From assembly GCF_000247815.1 (NCBI RefSeq), contig NC_021692.1:6857691-6921690 (forward strand): DNA of 64,000 nt. Direction: 5' to 3'. Positions 22,144 to 38,965 of this stretch are shown piece after piece. The position numbers were made by a program, and so were the translations under genes. Position 1 is the first letter of the stretch. Each line of letters starts with the position of its first letter. Origin of the DNA: Ficedula albicollis. Lineage: Eukaryota > Chordata > Aves > Passeriformes > Muscicapidae. The notes beneath the pieces were generated by a model, which saw only the letters and a list, made by a program, of their open reading frames with translations, was not told the origin of the DNA and ran no database searches.

Positions 22144-22610
22144 GCTTTTCTGGGAAAAGCCAATTGGAATTTCCAGGCTTTGAAGGGAGGTAGGTCTAAG
22201 ATAGAAAATCCGTCAGGCTTTGGAGCTCCCTGTTTTCAAAACCTCTTTGCAAGAAGGTTGAAGAGTGTCCTGCTCTTTGTTTCCTGTGCCTGTTGCCACA
22301 TCAAATGACTTTGTCCCTTTCAGCCTGAGGTTGCAAAGGAGGAGGCAGAGATGTGAAGCCAGCTCCTCAGGCAATGGGAGCCAGTTCTGAGGGAGCAGAA
22401 GTCAACTGGCACCAGCTGAGAGTGGGACGCTGCTGCTGCCTCCCAAACAAAGGCAAATCTCACACATTTCTCCCTTTTTTCTTTCCTTGCCTGCTCCACC
22501 TCTCAGGTGAAGAGACAAGGAGCAAAGGCTGTGGATGCTTCCAGACATTTCCCCTTCTCTTCCCACGCCTCGTGCTGCAGCTCTGCAGGGGCAGAAAAAC
22601 AGGAGAGAGC
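22144..22610. other. SAMD11 intron 2, unique sequence
   Basis: Lies between the left arm of the inverted repeat and the next minisatellite. No feature recognised. Confidence 0.4.
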
Positions 22611-23995
<1,385 letters not shown>

Positions 23996-25185
23996 CCATC
24001 CCCTCCCAGCACCTTCCTGGTATCACTCCCAGCACCTTCCTGATATCACACCCAGAATGATGCAAAATAAAAACAAAACCCACAAAAACTCACATTTTCC
24101 CCTCTCCCCCTTCCCCTGGCACCTCCTCCCGATGGGCTGTGCCCTTTTCTGCAGTTTCACTCCTTTCCTCAGCCCCACGTTCCCCATCCAAACCTCAGCC
24201 TCCATCCCTGCTCTATTTGCCTGCCACACCTGGGGGATTTCCCAGCAAATTGTATTACTTTATTTGGTCAATTGGCCTACAAATTGATTTTCCTGTACAA
24301 ATAATGAACATTTATGGTTATTTTCCCCATAGACTGCTTTATTTCACGTGTAACAAAGACTGATTTCCTGCAGGTTTCGAGACCTGAGCACACGAGCTGC
24401 AGTTCCTGTGACCCCTGGCTGATGGATGGCAAAGGGCTCCCAGCACAACTGGAGGGTTTGGGGTTTTTATTTTTACCCTGACTACAGACAGAGCTGGCTG
24501 CTGGAAGCAGCAGGGTCCAGAGCTGAGTTATTCTGCTTGCTTTGTGTGCATGGGGGGGTTAACAGCCCCAGTGCTGAGGAGGAGAGGTTTGATTTTGTTT
24601 AATTTAATCCCTCTTGATGGCTGAGCCTGTGAGGGACAGAGAGGAGCAGAGCCAGGGAGGTTTCTCAGGTGAATCTGACTGAGGGAGCACCAACAGGTGA
24701 CACAATTTACATTTGTATTTATAAGTAACACTATAATACATATAATAATTTAATATATAATAATTATATAATTTATATATAACACTAATGACTAATGTCA
24801 ATTATAAATAACATTAATGACCAGCAAATACAGTGGCTTCCCAAGGAGCAGGGGAGGATGCAGGGAGTGTTGGGAGTTGTGTGTTTTGAAGGTAAACACA
24901 AAGAGAATATAAAAAAAATAACACAAGACAGGTAAATAATTCATCAAAAGAAGGAAGAACAAGAAGCTGGAAGGGAAGAAAGAAAAAGCAGCAATGCCAG
25001 AGGGAGGTTTCTGAGAAGGTGAAAAAAACCTAATCTCACATGGGAGTGAAAACCAGAAGCAAAGTTAATTGGAGTAAAAGAGAGGGCAGGTCTGAAAGGT
25101 GGAACATTTTATCTGGAAATGGACTCTCCCCTCTCAGGCACTGAGGAATTCCCAGGGAGGGAGGCAGAGCTGGGCCAGGGGGGTG
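23996..25185. other. SAMD11 intron 2, partly AT-rich
   Basis: No exon was recognised. 24705-24830 is very AT-rich with TATAATAATT-type repeats. Confidence 0.45.
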
Positions 25186-25499
25186 GCCCTTGCTCTATTA
25201 ACAAATTATCCTTTGGGCTTTATAATTCACTGAGAGATTCTAAATGGGAAATGTTCCCTTCTGCTCCCAGACCTTGTTCTTCTGTTTCTTTAGGTATTCA
25301 CAAAACCCTGCTGTTAATACTGATGGGAAGAGCTGCAGCTTCCCTTCTGAGCAACTTTCTTTTGGGTTCAAACTTCCATATTTTCTTCCATTCTAGCAGG
25401 ACCCAGTTTCTCTGCCTCCACACATCATCCTGTGCCCCAGAGAGCTTCCAAGAGAGCCACAAGCAGGATGAGGGCCAGGGAGCAGGCAGGGAATGCTGC
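25186..25499 (+). repeat. Inverted repeat, right arm
   Basis: Partner of 21820-22143 in opposite orientation. The arms are separated by about 3 kb that includes a gap, so the true spacing is unknown. Similarity stops at GGGAATG, after which the flanks diverge. Confidence 0.85.
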
Positions 25500-26430
25500 T
25501 GATGAGCACCAGGGAGTTGTTTGGGATGACTCAGGGAAGTTGTGCTCAAGAGAGATTTTCTTCTCTGCTGCAGTTCAAGATGAAATACCCCGAACAGGAG
25601 CTGGGTGTGAGGTGGCTCCAGCAGCACCGGCAGCACAGACAGAGCCCCCAGCAGGGCCAGCACTCAGCAGAGCTGCTCCTGAGGCATTCCAGCAGCTCCT
25701 GACCCAGAGCCCCCAGCCCCCAGTGTACACAAACCCCACTAACACTGTGCCCACAGCCAGCTGTGACCCTGGGGGGCTCCCTCAGCTTTAAAACAAAACC
25801 TGCTGCAGAACTGGATCCTGCAGCTGCCATGCCCTGCTGCAGAACACAGCACACCTGCAGAAACCCACCAAACCCACAGAGTTTTCAGTGGGACACCCTG
25901 CATCAGTCAATCACCCCAGGCTGGGGCTCCTGCCCCTGCTGGAATGACACTGGGCTGGGAATTCCCTGGATGGGAGCTGGACCTGGAGGAATTCAGGTAA
26001 AACCCCCCCTCCCCCTGAGGAGGGGAGCTGTGACAGAGGTGCCACTCCTCCCCCTCCAGTGCTGCACTGCAAGCTGAGCCCAAATTTACTATTTATTTGC
26101 TGTTGAAACAAAAAAAGCCCAGCCAAACACAAGCTCTACCAATTCCACTGTGCCAACCCCAATTCCCCCCCTGCAGCTGCAGCAGACACAGACTCCCGAG
26201 GCCTCCTGATCCTCTTGTGCTCTGCTAAGCAGCTCTGGGTCACCCTGGGTGGGAGCCCCTGCACTGGAGGAGCCCGGCAAAGGGAAAGTGAAATCCCAGC
26301 CTGGGTGTGCTTTCCATCCCATCTTCCCCCTGCAGGAGTCACCACTTCCAATGCACAGCTCTGGTTCTGCCCTGCACACACCCAGTGCCAAGGTGACACC
26401 TGTGTGAAAGGTAAAGGAGGAATCCTGCTG
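25500..26430. other. SAMD11 intron 2, unique sequence
   Basis: No feature recognised on either strand. Confidence 0.4.
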
Positions 26431-29303
<2,873 letters not shown>

Positions 29304-32300
29304 CATTCTCTGGATTTCCCTCACTCCAGCTCAAAGCAAAAGTAAAATAGAGATGTCAGAGCACAGCACAGCATCCCCAAACTGCACAGGTAATCTCTGC
29401 ACAAACCCAAATTCCAATGGAGAAACAGCCAAAACAAGGGTTAAATCAAATTACAGTCAAACTCTTACAGCCACAAGTTCTGGAGGCAGGAGATCAGCTC
29501 TGAGCTGCTGAGATGTGAATGCCCCATTAAAATAAACAAGGCTCAGATGGACAAATCCCTGCAAACCTTGCAGAGGCTCAGCTGCATCCCCGTGCCCTGG
29601 GCTGAGGCAGGTGAGCCCTTCCCAAACACAGCAAGGGTCAAACAGCACCAGGCACACACCAGAGACCTGCCTCTGTTTGGACACTGGGTGCCAGCTGGAA
29701 CTCCAGAAAAATCCCCTCTGAAACCACATCAGAAGTGGGGAAGGTAAACAAAAGACAAGAGCAGTGTTTAAAACACAGTTAAACACAGAATAACTGCAGG
29801 TTCTTTCACAAAGAGCACCAGGGTGGAATTTAGGGAGGAAATTCAGCCCCCTTGGGAGCTGCTGGCTGAGCCCAGGGGCTGGCTGGGTGTTATTTGATAT
29901 TATTATTTATTATTTATTAATTATTAATTATGTATTATTTATTATTTACCCACCCAGCTCCAGCCCTCCACCAAACAGGGGGAGAGGCACAAACCCCTCT
30001 GGGGACACAAAGCAGGTCCCAAGGAGTGATGGATTTTGGGGGAAAACCCTTTGAAGGGCCTGTCCTTCCCCACCCATCAGGAAGACTTTACTCTTCAGTA
30101 ATTGCATGTGTGATTTTCATCATGCCTTCATTCCTTGGAGAGCTCCAACCTGGCTGGTTGGGGACGGGAGGTCACAGTGGCTTCAGCCCATTGTCAGATG
30201 GTGATGACAGTACCAGCAGAAATAAGAAAAAATAATTAAGATATTCAGTAAATATTTTGTTTCTGCACTGGGTGAAAAAGCCAGCTCTGACACAGAATAG
30301 ACATGAAATACTTTTCATTCCAGCAGTGAATTAGGAGGTGTCCAAACAGAAACTTCCAAAATGATATGGGTTTAATTCAGCAGATTTGGGTAAATTGCTC
30401 CCAAAGACTTCCAGAATACTTATCCAGGGAAGTTCTTGAGACACTTCACTCAGATTTTTAATGAGCCTCAGAACAATGAGGAAATACAAGGTAAATGGGA
30501 AAACACAGCACTGTGACTGTATTTTAAAAAGCTTAAGCAGAATAATCCAAGTAATTTTATAACCCCCAGGAGAAATAATGAAATAGAGGAAACTGAACAA
30601 GTAATAATAAATTAACAGAGGGTGATATAATTTATGTAAATGAAAGCTTGTTAATGGAAAAGATGTTAAACCAATATATCTCTTTTTGCTGAGACAATAG
30701 TCTCAGTGTCATGTGCTTGGGTTTCTGTGAGGTATTTGCTCTGACACCACACAACTTTCTGAATGTGCAATCAGAGCCCTGCAAGGGAGAATTCTGCTGC
30801 CTGCATCCTCCCAAGAGCCTGGGCTGGGCAAAGTGGAATGAGATTTAAGGGCTTCAAATCCAACCCAAACCAGGATCCTAAAAATGAGCAACTTGTCCTG
30901 TTCTCCTGCTGCTGAGGGTGGGGTTATTCCCAGTGCAGCTCAATTTGCTCTCACCCACTTCTCTCACTCACTTCCCAAACTTTGCTCCATGTCAGTATTT
31001 CCTTACGATATGGGGGGGAAAAAACAAAAAGAGTTTTCACTCCTGTTTGCAGAGCTTGCCTTGAAAAGCAGTGCAGGGGCTTGCAGGAGTCCCACAGCAC
31101 CAGAATGACTCTCAGGATGGAAGTTTTCCAGCTAAAGGAAAAGCACAGCAACTTAGAGCACATAATTTCAAATGTCCTTTAAACACACTTTTTACAGGTC
31201 CTGCAGTGATTTAAAGACAACAGCAGACACATCAAAGGCAGAACTAAATCCTCCCAAAGCAAGGATGATTTCTGCCCTCTGCACACGCCAGGGGACAGAA
31301 ATGCTCCCCAGCCTCATGGAATTACTCCTAACTGAACTTATTCCTGAGAAATCCATCACAGCAAGGGGAGACTTCAAAAACAACCCAGATCCACACTGCT
31401 GATACAAACAAGTCCAGATCCAGACCTGCACGAGCAGCTCCTGAATTTCAAGCCAAAGATGTTTTAAGAAATCACGCTGCTAGTGCAGGAATTAGAAAAT
31501 GAATTTGATTTTAATTCAGAATTAAAAGCATTCTGCAGAGGAGCAGCCAGGCTCTGCTGGGAGACCACAAATTGTCCACTGTGCCTCAGGAGGGGTGTCT
31601 GGAGCTGCACCACAAAAAAAAAAAAAAAATCATCTGAACAAACCAACCCTCTGCTCTGGAAGGGCCAACACAGCCTGAGAAAAGCCAGAGCTGCTCGAGG
31701 GCCAGAACACCCCAAATTTTCCATGCTCTGCTGGGTGTCCTCTGGTGCACAGCGGGTTTTGATGTGAGCCCTGCCAGCCTGGGGATGAAAAAGAAGTCAG
31801 CAGAGTTGGAGAGATGTAAATCTGGGCTGATTGTGATCAAAGTGCAGCCTGCACTCCTGATTTTCCCACATTCACTGGGGATGTGAACACGATGGTATCA
31901 GCCCCTCTGCAGGGATGAGGGCACAAGAGAACAAAAAACTACCCAGCCACTCATGGCATATTTTCATGCATTTCCATTCTCTTTCTTTAACTCTAATTTA
32001 ATACCTAAGAGTAATGTTGTGCAGTGTTTAAGTAACCCCAGAGTTGTAAATTCCAGTGCACTGAATCATCCCTGAACAACCTTGCACTGCCTTCCCCTGC
32101 AAGGGTGCTTGAGGGTTAAGTGGGTGAGTCACAGGGGGGAAATAAAAGAGGAATTGATATTATTGTCCCCTCTGGGAGAGGAAAAATATTAAAATTAAAA
32201 AAGCAGGTTTGTGTGTTTCACCCCGTGCCACAGAAAAAGAGATCTCAAGAATCACAGCTGTGACGAGCAGTGGGGAAAGTTATTGATCTGAAAGAATTCA

Positions 32301-33519
32301 TTTTTATTATAAGGGCTGGTACTTTTACTTATTTAATAAAGGTCTGGCGTCAAATCACTGCGAATTTCAGGATTATCTAATTCCATCTAATCTCATTCAA
32401 TCACTGATGCTCCAGACTGTAGCAGAAAGGAATGTTTGCCCTTTCCTGTCTTCAGGGGCCATCTCTGGTTGCCCTGGCAACCCAGCAAAAGCAGCTCCCA
32501 CAGCCAGTGGCACCTCTCACATCCATCTGGGGATGAAGGGCAGGGAAGGGGGTCCAGGGGAGGCTTATGGGGTTTGGTGGGCAGGGAGAGGCTGAGCAGG
32601 AGGGTGGGGTCCAGCCCCAAGGGAGCAGCACAGCCCCAGACTGATACAAACACCACCCCAGGGCAGGCAGCTCTGGCTCCTCAGAGGGAACACACAACTG
32701 TCCTGCCCAAGTGAGCTGGAGTCCTCTAAAATCCCAGAAATCCATCCCAGAAATCAATCCCAGCTCTGAACTGGGCACCAGCTCCAAGCAAACACAACTC
32801 CCCTGCAGCTCTGTCACCACAAACATTTCAGGTTCTGGATTTTCTGCCCTCTGGCTCCTCCATCACCAAAAGCTCTCAAGGTTTTCTGCTTCCAGGCGTC
32901 TGGAATTGCCATCCCAGCCCTGGCTGGTGGCAGGGGATGTCACCCCAGGGTGACACTGCCTCCCCTGACCAGGCTGCCTGCTGAATGCTGCTCTGAGTTC
33001 CCTCCCAGCTGGAGATGGAGAGGATTAAAGAACCTGCTCTGCACAGGGATTGAAGCTTTCCTGACATCTGAAAATGAGGGATTTGATGTGCAGCAATATT
33101 TCTGTGCAGCTAATCAAAAAACAGGGCAAATTTGGGCTTAATGGCCTTCCCAGATCCTGTGGCTTTGTATCCATGTGCAAAATTAGGTAAAAAATACAAT
33201 TCTCCCATGGACCAGAGGCAAAATAAATGAGCAAGAACCTTTCAGTGCTCGGGAATTCCCTCCATTCATCCCTCCTCATCCTCAGACACTGCTACAAGAA
33301 AACCCCGTATCAGATTGCATTTCTGACCCAGGGGAACGTGTAATTTCCTCCCTGTCCTCGCTGGTTTGGCTGAAGTAAGAGCCAAAAACAACAGGAAGGA
33401 AAGGCAGAGCTCAGGCAGAGCAGGGGTGTGCACAGAGACACCCCCAGCAGAGCTGCTCTGGGTTATCCACAGCTGCACCTGACCCTGCAGCATCCTTCGG
33501 GAGGGAAAGACAAATTTGG
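29304..33519. other. SAMD11 intron 2, unique sequence
   Basis: No exon or RNA gene was recognised in 4.2 kb. ATTATTT repeats lie at 29888-29948 and an A16 tract at 31613-31629. An AT-rich block at 32275-32410 with TAATCT/GGATTA cores is a candidate regulatory element (findings). Confidence 0.45.
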
Positions 33520-33715
33520 GACCCAGGGGCTGTTATGAGCTCCAGTGCCAGGAGCTCCAGAGCTCAGCCCTGAAATGGTGAGAATGGGCAATTCTTCAGC
33601 TGGAAGTGAAGACCCAGGGGCTGTTATGAGCTCCAGTGCCAGGAGTGAGGGAGGGAAGCATGAGCTCAGCCCTGAAATGGTGAGAATGGGGAATTCTTCA
33701 GCTGGAAGTGAAGAT
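33520..33715. repeat. Tandem duplication of about 91-102 bp
   Basis: The phrase ACCCAGGGGCTGTTATGAGC starts at 33521 and again at 33612. Both copies end with ATTCTTCAGCTGGAAGTGAA. The second copy carries an extra segment of about 11 bp. Confidence 0.85.
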
Positions 33716-33998
33716 GATGCATCTCAGTAGAGGGGAGAAGGGAGGGAAGATGCCAAACATGAGTTCTGAGTAGCAAAACATTTTCCAGATAAAGGGAACA
33801 GTGTGGGCATGGGAGAAACAGGGCAGGACAAGGCACAAGGGGGGAGGGGGAAGAAAAACAAACAAACCTCACAAAAGCAAATAAATTAGGTAGAAAAGAA
33901 AAATACAGAGAGCAAACAAAGTGATTTTTAAGTGTATTATTTTGGCCATGCAATAATTAAATAAAAACAGGGGGGATTTCTTTTCCAAAGTCCAGGGC

Positions 33999-34190
33999 CA
34001 ATCATAAAATCCCAGACTGGTGTGGCTTGGAAAGAACCTTAAATTCCACCCCTGCCATGGCAGGGACCCCAATGTCCAGCCTGGCCTGGACACCTGCAGG
34101 TCCCCAGCAGGAAACTGCTCTGTGCTCCCCTGTCCCAAGCTGAACCACATCAAGCACTCTGACAAGTTCCCCATCCCTGCAGCCCTGAAG
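33999..34190 (-). mobile_element. CR1-like LINE 3' fragment
   Basis: The phrases ATCATAAAATCCCAGACTGG, GGAAAGAACCTTAAATTCCA and CCCCTGCCATGGCAGGGACC match the 3' end of CR1 elements common in songbirds, in reverse orientation. No coding capacity remains. The right boundary is approximate. Confidence 0.75.
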
Positions 34191-36855
34191 TGGTGGACAG
34201 TTGTAAATTAAGGGAGTTTATGAGGGACTCTCCCTGCTGCTGGTCACCCTTTGCCTTTCACTGCAGCTGTGGCCAGCAGGCTCCCAAGGAGCCCCGCTCC
34301 CTCCGAGCCAGGCCAGCGAGTTTGGACACAGAGCAGTGCAAATTAAAACCAGGTGTCTGTGCCCTGAAGCACCACAGACAGCCCTAAGCAGTTTAATGAC
34401 ATCTCTAAATAATTTTGACAGCAAAATTACTTCTCCTGTGTCACCTTTACACTGCCCTTGACACGGTGCTAACGAGATGATGCTGCTTGCCCCGCTTCTC
34501 TACATTTATTTGTCTGTCTCTCCTCACTTTCTTCTCCTCAGAGCAGCAGAATTCCAGCAGCAGGCAGCAGTGCTGCCCATTTCCTGGGTCAGCCTTGCCC
34601 CCAGAGGGGCTGAGGAGTCAGAAATTGCCTTTTCCTACAGCAGATCCCAGGGAATCAGCCCCATGCTGGCTGTGGGGTCAGGAATCCCCTCTTGGAGCAT
34701 CCCAGGAGAAGATCTGCTCTCTCCGCACAGAATCTTCACACACCAAGCCCAGCAGGAATTTTCCCTCCCTTTTTCCAGGCAGGTTTCCTGGCCTGGTTTG
34801 CAGGAGCACTGACCCCACACACAGCTCCTCCTCTGCCCTTCCATCACACCAGAGCTTCTGCCTCCATTGTCTCCTCGCTGCTCCTGCAAGAGCAGAAACC
34901 CTCACCCCAGCTCCTGCACAAGGGCAAGCCTCACCCCCCTGGAGCTCCTTCAAGCCCCCTGCAAGATAAAATTATTTTCCTAAGCCACAGCTGCTTCTAC
35001 ATCTCTGCTGTTCACTCACAAGCCTGCAATCCAATTAATATTTTCCTTTCCAGAGGGTATTTAATAATCCACAAAATTAAATCCTTCGGCATTGTGCTGG
35101 CACTCTCAGTGCCATTGATCTGGGTTTGCTTTGCCTCTGCACAGAGCAGGAACTGCTGCTTTTCTTGGGGCAGCACCACCCTCCAGCCCCTGACAGGAGC
35201 AGAGTTTGGACCATCAGCAACAACTCAAACACTCAGAGCACTCCAGAGCTCCTCTCCAGCCACGCTGATTCCCATTCCCAGCTGTCTGCCCCTGAAAATC
35301 CCTTTCTGGAAGCTCTCTCTGACCCCAGGGCAGTGGGGTTTAGGGGCCTTTCTGTGACAGCAGCAGCACTGAGCTGCCCACGGCCCTCAGAGCAGGAACC
35401 CTGAGAGCTGCTCCCCAATTCAGCACCCCTGCCCAGCCCTGGATGGGCTCTGGGAACTTCTCACCCCATTTCAGAGCAGGGCTCATCTCATCTCCAGTTC
35501 CTCCATAAAGCTGAAATCTGGCAGAGTTTGAATCAACTGCTGTTAAGAATTCAAGTTGAACTTGCAAGTCTGCAGTGCAACACAGGTTAAAATCCACCTG
35601 GGCCAAGTCCTTTAAAAAAACAAAACAGAACAAAACAAAACAACCCTACAAATAAACAAAAAAAAAAGCCCATCTATCTCCAAAACCTCCAACAAACACT
35701 AACCTGAACTAAAATGTGCTGGATTAAAAGCAACAAGCCAAATCAGCATGAAACCACAAATAAAAATCAACAGACTGTGCCAAAGACCTTGGGGGGATTT
35801 GCAGGTTTATAAGTCTGCTTTACAGAGGGGCTTTTTCCACATTCACGAGGCAGCCCCGAGGGACACAAAGGCAAAGTTATGAAAACAGTCCCCTGCACAC
35901 AAACCCCAACATTCCCCAGCTCCCATCCCTGAGCCAAAGGCAGCTCAGAAAGGAACCTAAATCTCATCTATTCAGCTAACAGTGAAATTTCAGAATTAAT
36001 CCTGCTTCTGCAGGCAGCCAAGGAAATTCTCCAGCAGGCAAAGTCCTTTTACCACGGGAAAGTTCTCCTGGAACACTCATGCCTTTTGGTCAAAGCCTCT
36101 GAATTTGGATCCCACCATGCCCAGCAGCCCAAGGACCTCCTTTCCCTGCCCAGGAGCTGCTCTGCTCCTGGCTCTCCAAGGAAACTGTGGAGCAGCCAGG
36201 AGGGGACACAGGGAAGGCCAGAAGGGAGATGTACCCAGAGCCCAGCACCTGAGTGACACAAAGCCACTCTCTGGGTGACATGGAGCTGCCCTCCACCCCT
36301 GCACCCAAAACTGGGACCAGGAGAAGGCTCAGAAACCTCAGGGCTAAACAACAGATTTTGCTCATTACTGGCATTTTTGAAGTTAGCAGCAGACAGTTCC
36401 TCTTCCCATCCCTGACAAAGTCTTGGACTGACGCCTGAACCTCAGGGCAGCAAAGGAAAACAACAACCACGATGACGAAAAGCAAAAAGTGGCAAATAAA
36501 AGGAATCACATATAAATCAAACCAAGAGCAAAACACAGCCCCAGCAAGCAAATGAATTCCCATTGTCAGTGCCCCAGCCCTGCACACCCACCCTGGGTCT
36601 CTGCGTGTGATGGGCATGAGGCAAAACCCAAACATCATTTATTGCTCTCTTTGTTTTGCTTTGTTTGAATGTGGTCACAACAGCTTTGGGGAAATGGGTC
36701 TTTCCTTCTCTACCTGTGCCCCAAACCCTGAACCCCATAAGGACCATCACTCAAACAGACACCCTGTCCAAGAAAGGATGGGGAAAGAGGATGAGGAGCA
36801 GCCAATCCCCAGCCCTATCTCCCTCCCAGAGGCAGCACTACGAGAATGGGAAACA
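34191..36855. other. SAMD11 intron 2, unique sequence
   Basis: No supported exon, RNA or repeat beyond short A-rich runs near 35615-35670. Confidence 0.4.
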
Positions 36856-37046
36856 CAGCAAGGGTCACACTCTGATAAGGGAAACAATCAGGTCATCCCT
36901 TCCACTGCTCTGGATGCTGGGCTTCACAAACCGGGGTCACACTCTGATAAGGGAAACAATCAGGTGATCCCTTCCACTGTTCTGCACGTGTGATGCTGGG
37001 CTTCACAAACCTCCACTGCTCTGGATGCTGGGCTTCACAAACCGGA
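36856..37046. repeat. Local tandem duplications
   Basis: GGGTCACACTCTGATAAGGG occurs at 36864 and 36935. GATGCTGGGCTTCACAAACC occurs three times (36914, 36992, 37024). The copies are interleaved, so more than one duplication step is needed. Confidence 0.8.
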
Positions 37047-37201
37047 GGGATTTCTGCTCATCAGTACGGGCTCCAGAGCTGTCCTCCCTCCCTCTGTGAG
37101 GGCACAAAGCCCAGGGGCAGACCCTGCTTACCCACAGCTGTGCCACAGCCCTCAGCCCTTCCCACATCCCAGCACACACGGGAGGGAGGGAGGGAGGGAA
37201 C

Positions 37202-37589
<388 letters not shown>

Positions 37590-37926
37590 TGAGGGACGGA
37601 TGGATGGACGAAGGATGATACAAAGAATATAATTCTATTCTGTGATAGAATTATATTGAGTGATTTGGTTACTGAATTCTAGCTAAGTCATACTATGGAA
37701 TGTGTAGTGGCTAATCTGTTTTTATCTGTGATGCTGCCACATTATCTTCTCCACCTAGCAAGAGAAAATAAATAGAACATGGGGCAAAGCACACCATAAG
37801 TTAAAAGTAGCCAAAAAAATTCTTAGTGCCATAAAGTTTTTCACTGCTGATAAAATAGTGCTGCCCTAAAAGAGAAAAAACAGGTAGCATGGGACAGTCT
37901 TAGCAGAAGGAAGATGTTAAACTCAC

Positions 37927-38101
37927 CTTTTTAACGCTCACTGTGTGCTGTGGTTCTCCTTGCCGTGGAGTCTCTGAGTAAGAAAGACCTCAGGTCTAAA
38001 CCAGAAAATTAACATTCAGGGTCTTCAAATCTGCTGCCATACTTGTGGACAATCTCCTGCTCCTTTTTAGCTGTTAGCCTTTCAAGAAGATCTTTACAGA
38101 A
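37927..38101 (-). other. Exon-like stretch of unknown identity in SAMD11 intron 2
   Basis: On the minus strand, 38101-38012 encodes 30 residues beginning FCKDLLERLTAKKEQEIVHK and ending RFEDPEC before a stop. The composition looks protein-like and charged. About 40 bp further on, a 47-bp block (37973-37927) is bounded by TTTCTTACTCAG and the strong donor GTGAGT. The two do not join in frame as drawn. I do not recognise the protein. It could be a decayed retrocopy, an exon of a nested gene, a non-coding transcript or chance. Confidence 0.25.
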
Positions 38102-38699
38102 CTTACATACATGTATTTAGACACAAATATGGTGGTCAGAGAAATAAATGAGAACAAACAAATGGACCTACTTAATCACACTCTTCCTGTATCAAGGAAG
38201 CTGGGACTGATATTTTCCTGGGAATACAGTACTTGAAAAGTTGTAGGGAACTGAGAAATCAAAGCTTAAACTTGGCCAAAGTGGATCTCAAGAATATTTT
38301 GTTCCACCCCCCCGCCCCCAGAAGTGTTAAAAACAGCTATTATAGTTAAAGTAATCAAAATCTGAAAATGACAGTATTGCATTGGGAGTTTTCATCATGT
38401 ATTAAACTCTTCCCATTATTAACATCTTCTCAACTGCTTCCATTTTGCTTTTATCCCTTGCTATTTTCTACTTTGTTATTTCGCTTGTTTGAGGAAAAGG
38501 TGTTATATCCCTTTGCCTCCAACAAGAAATTTGAGTTGTATCCTTTAAATAGAAACAAAGATTTTCTTCAACAAGAAAATTGCTGCCATGTAACATGCTT
38601 CCCATTCTTCTTGAGGCAGTCTATCAAAAAAATTTGTAGTTCCATTGTTTAAATAAGATACAAAGCCTTCATGCTGGGAAACATAAAATACACAAAGGT

Positions 38700-38965
38700 T
38701 AATGTTAGGGGGCACCGGGGCGGGGGCGATGCCAGCCCGGGGGCGATGCCAGCAATGCTCGCTGCAATTTCCTCTCCAGACCGACCCCTCCTGTCTCCCC
38801 CGAGCGCACGGAGCCCCGGCGCTGCCGCCCGCCCGCTCGGGGCTGGCACGGACACGCTGGGGGTCACCGTGCCCGCAGGGACAGCCGGGCTCGGCCCCCG
38901 GAGCCTGCTGCCCGCAGACATGCAGACCCCTAAAGGCTGCCTTGCCCCCTTCCCGAGGCACCGCT
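38700..38965. promoter_or_regulatory. Small CpG-rich block in SAMD11 intron 2
   Basis: A GC-rich segment dense in CG dinucleotides, with GGGGCGGGGGCGATGCCAGC followed by a partial repeat of itself. It stands out from CpG-poor, AT-richer flanks. It could be an internal promoter or a short CpG island. No initiation signal can be read from sequence alone. Confidence 0.4.

Noticed and set aside
38533..38661. Second protein-like minus-strand frame near 38.6 kb as a SAMD11 exon
   Set aside because: It does not match any part of SAMD11 and lacks a donor; kept only as context in the 38-kb finding.
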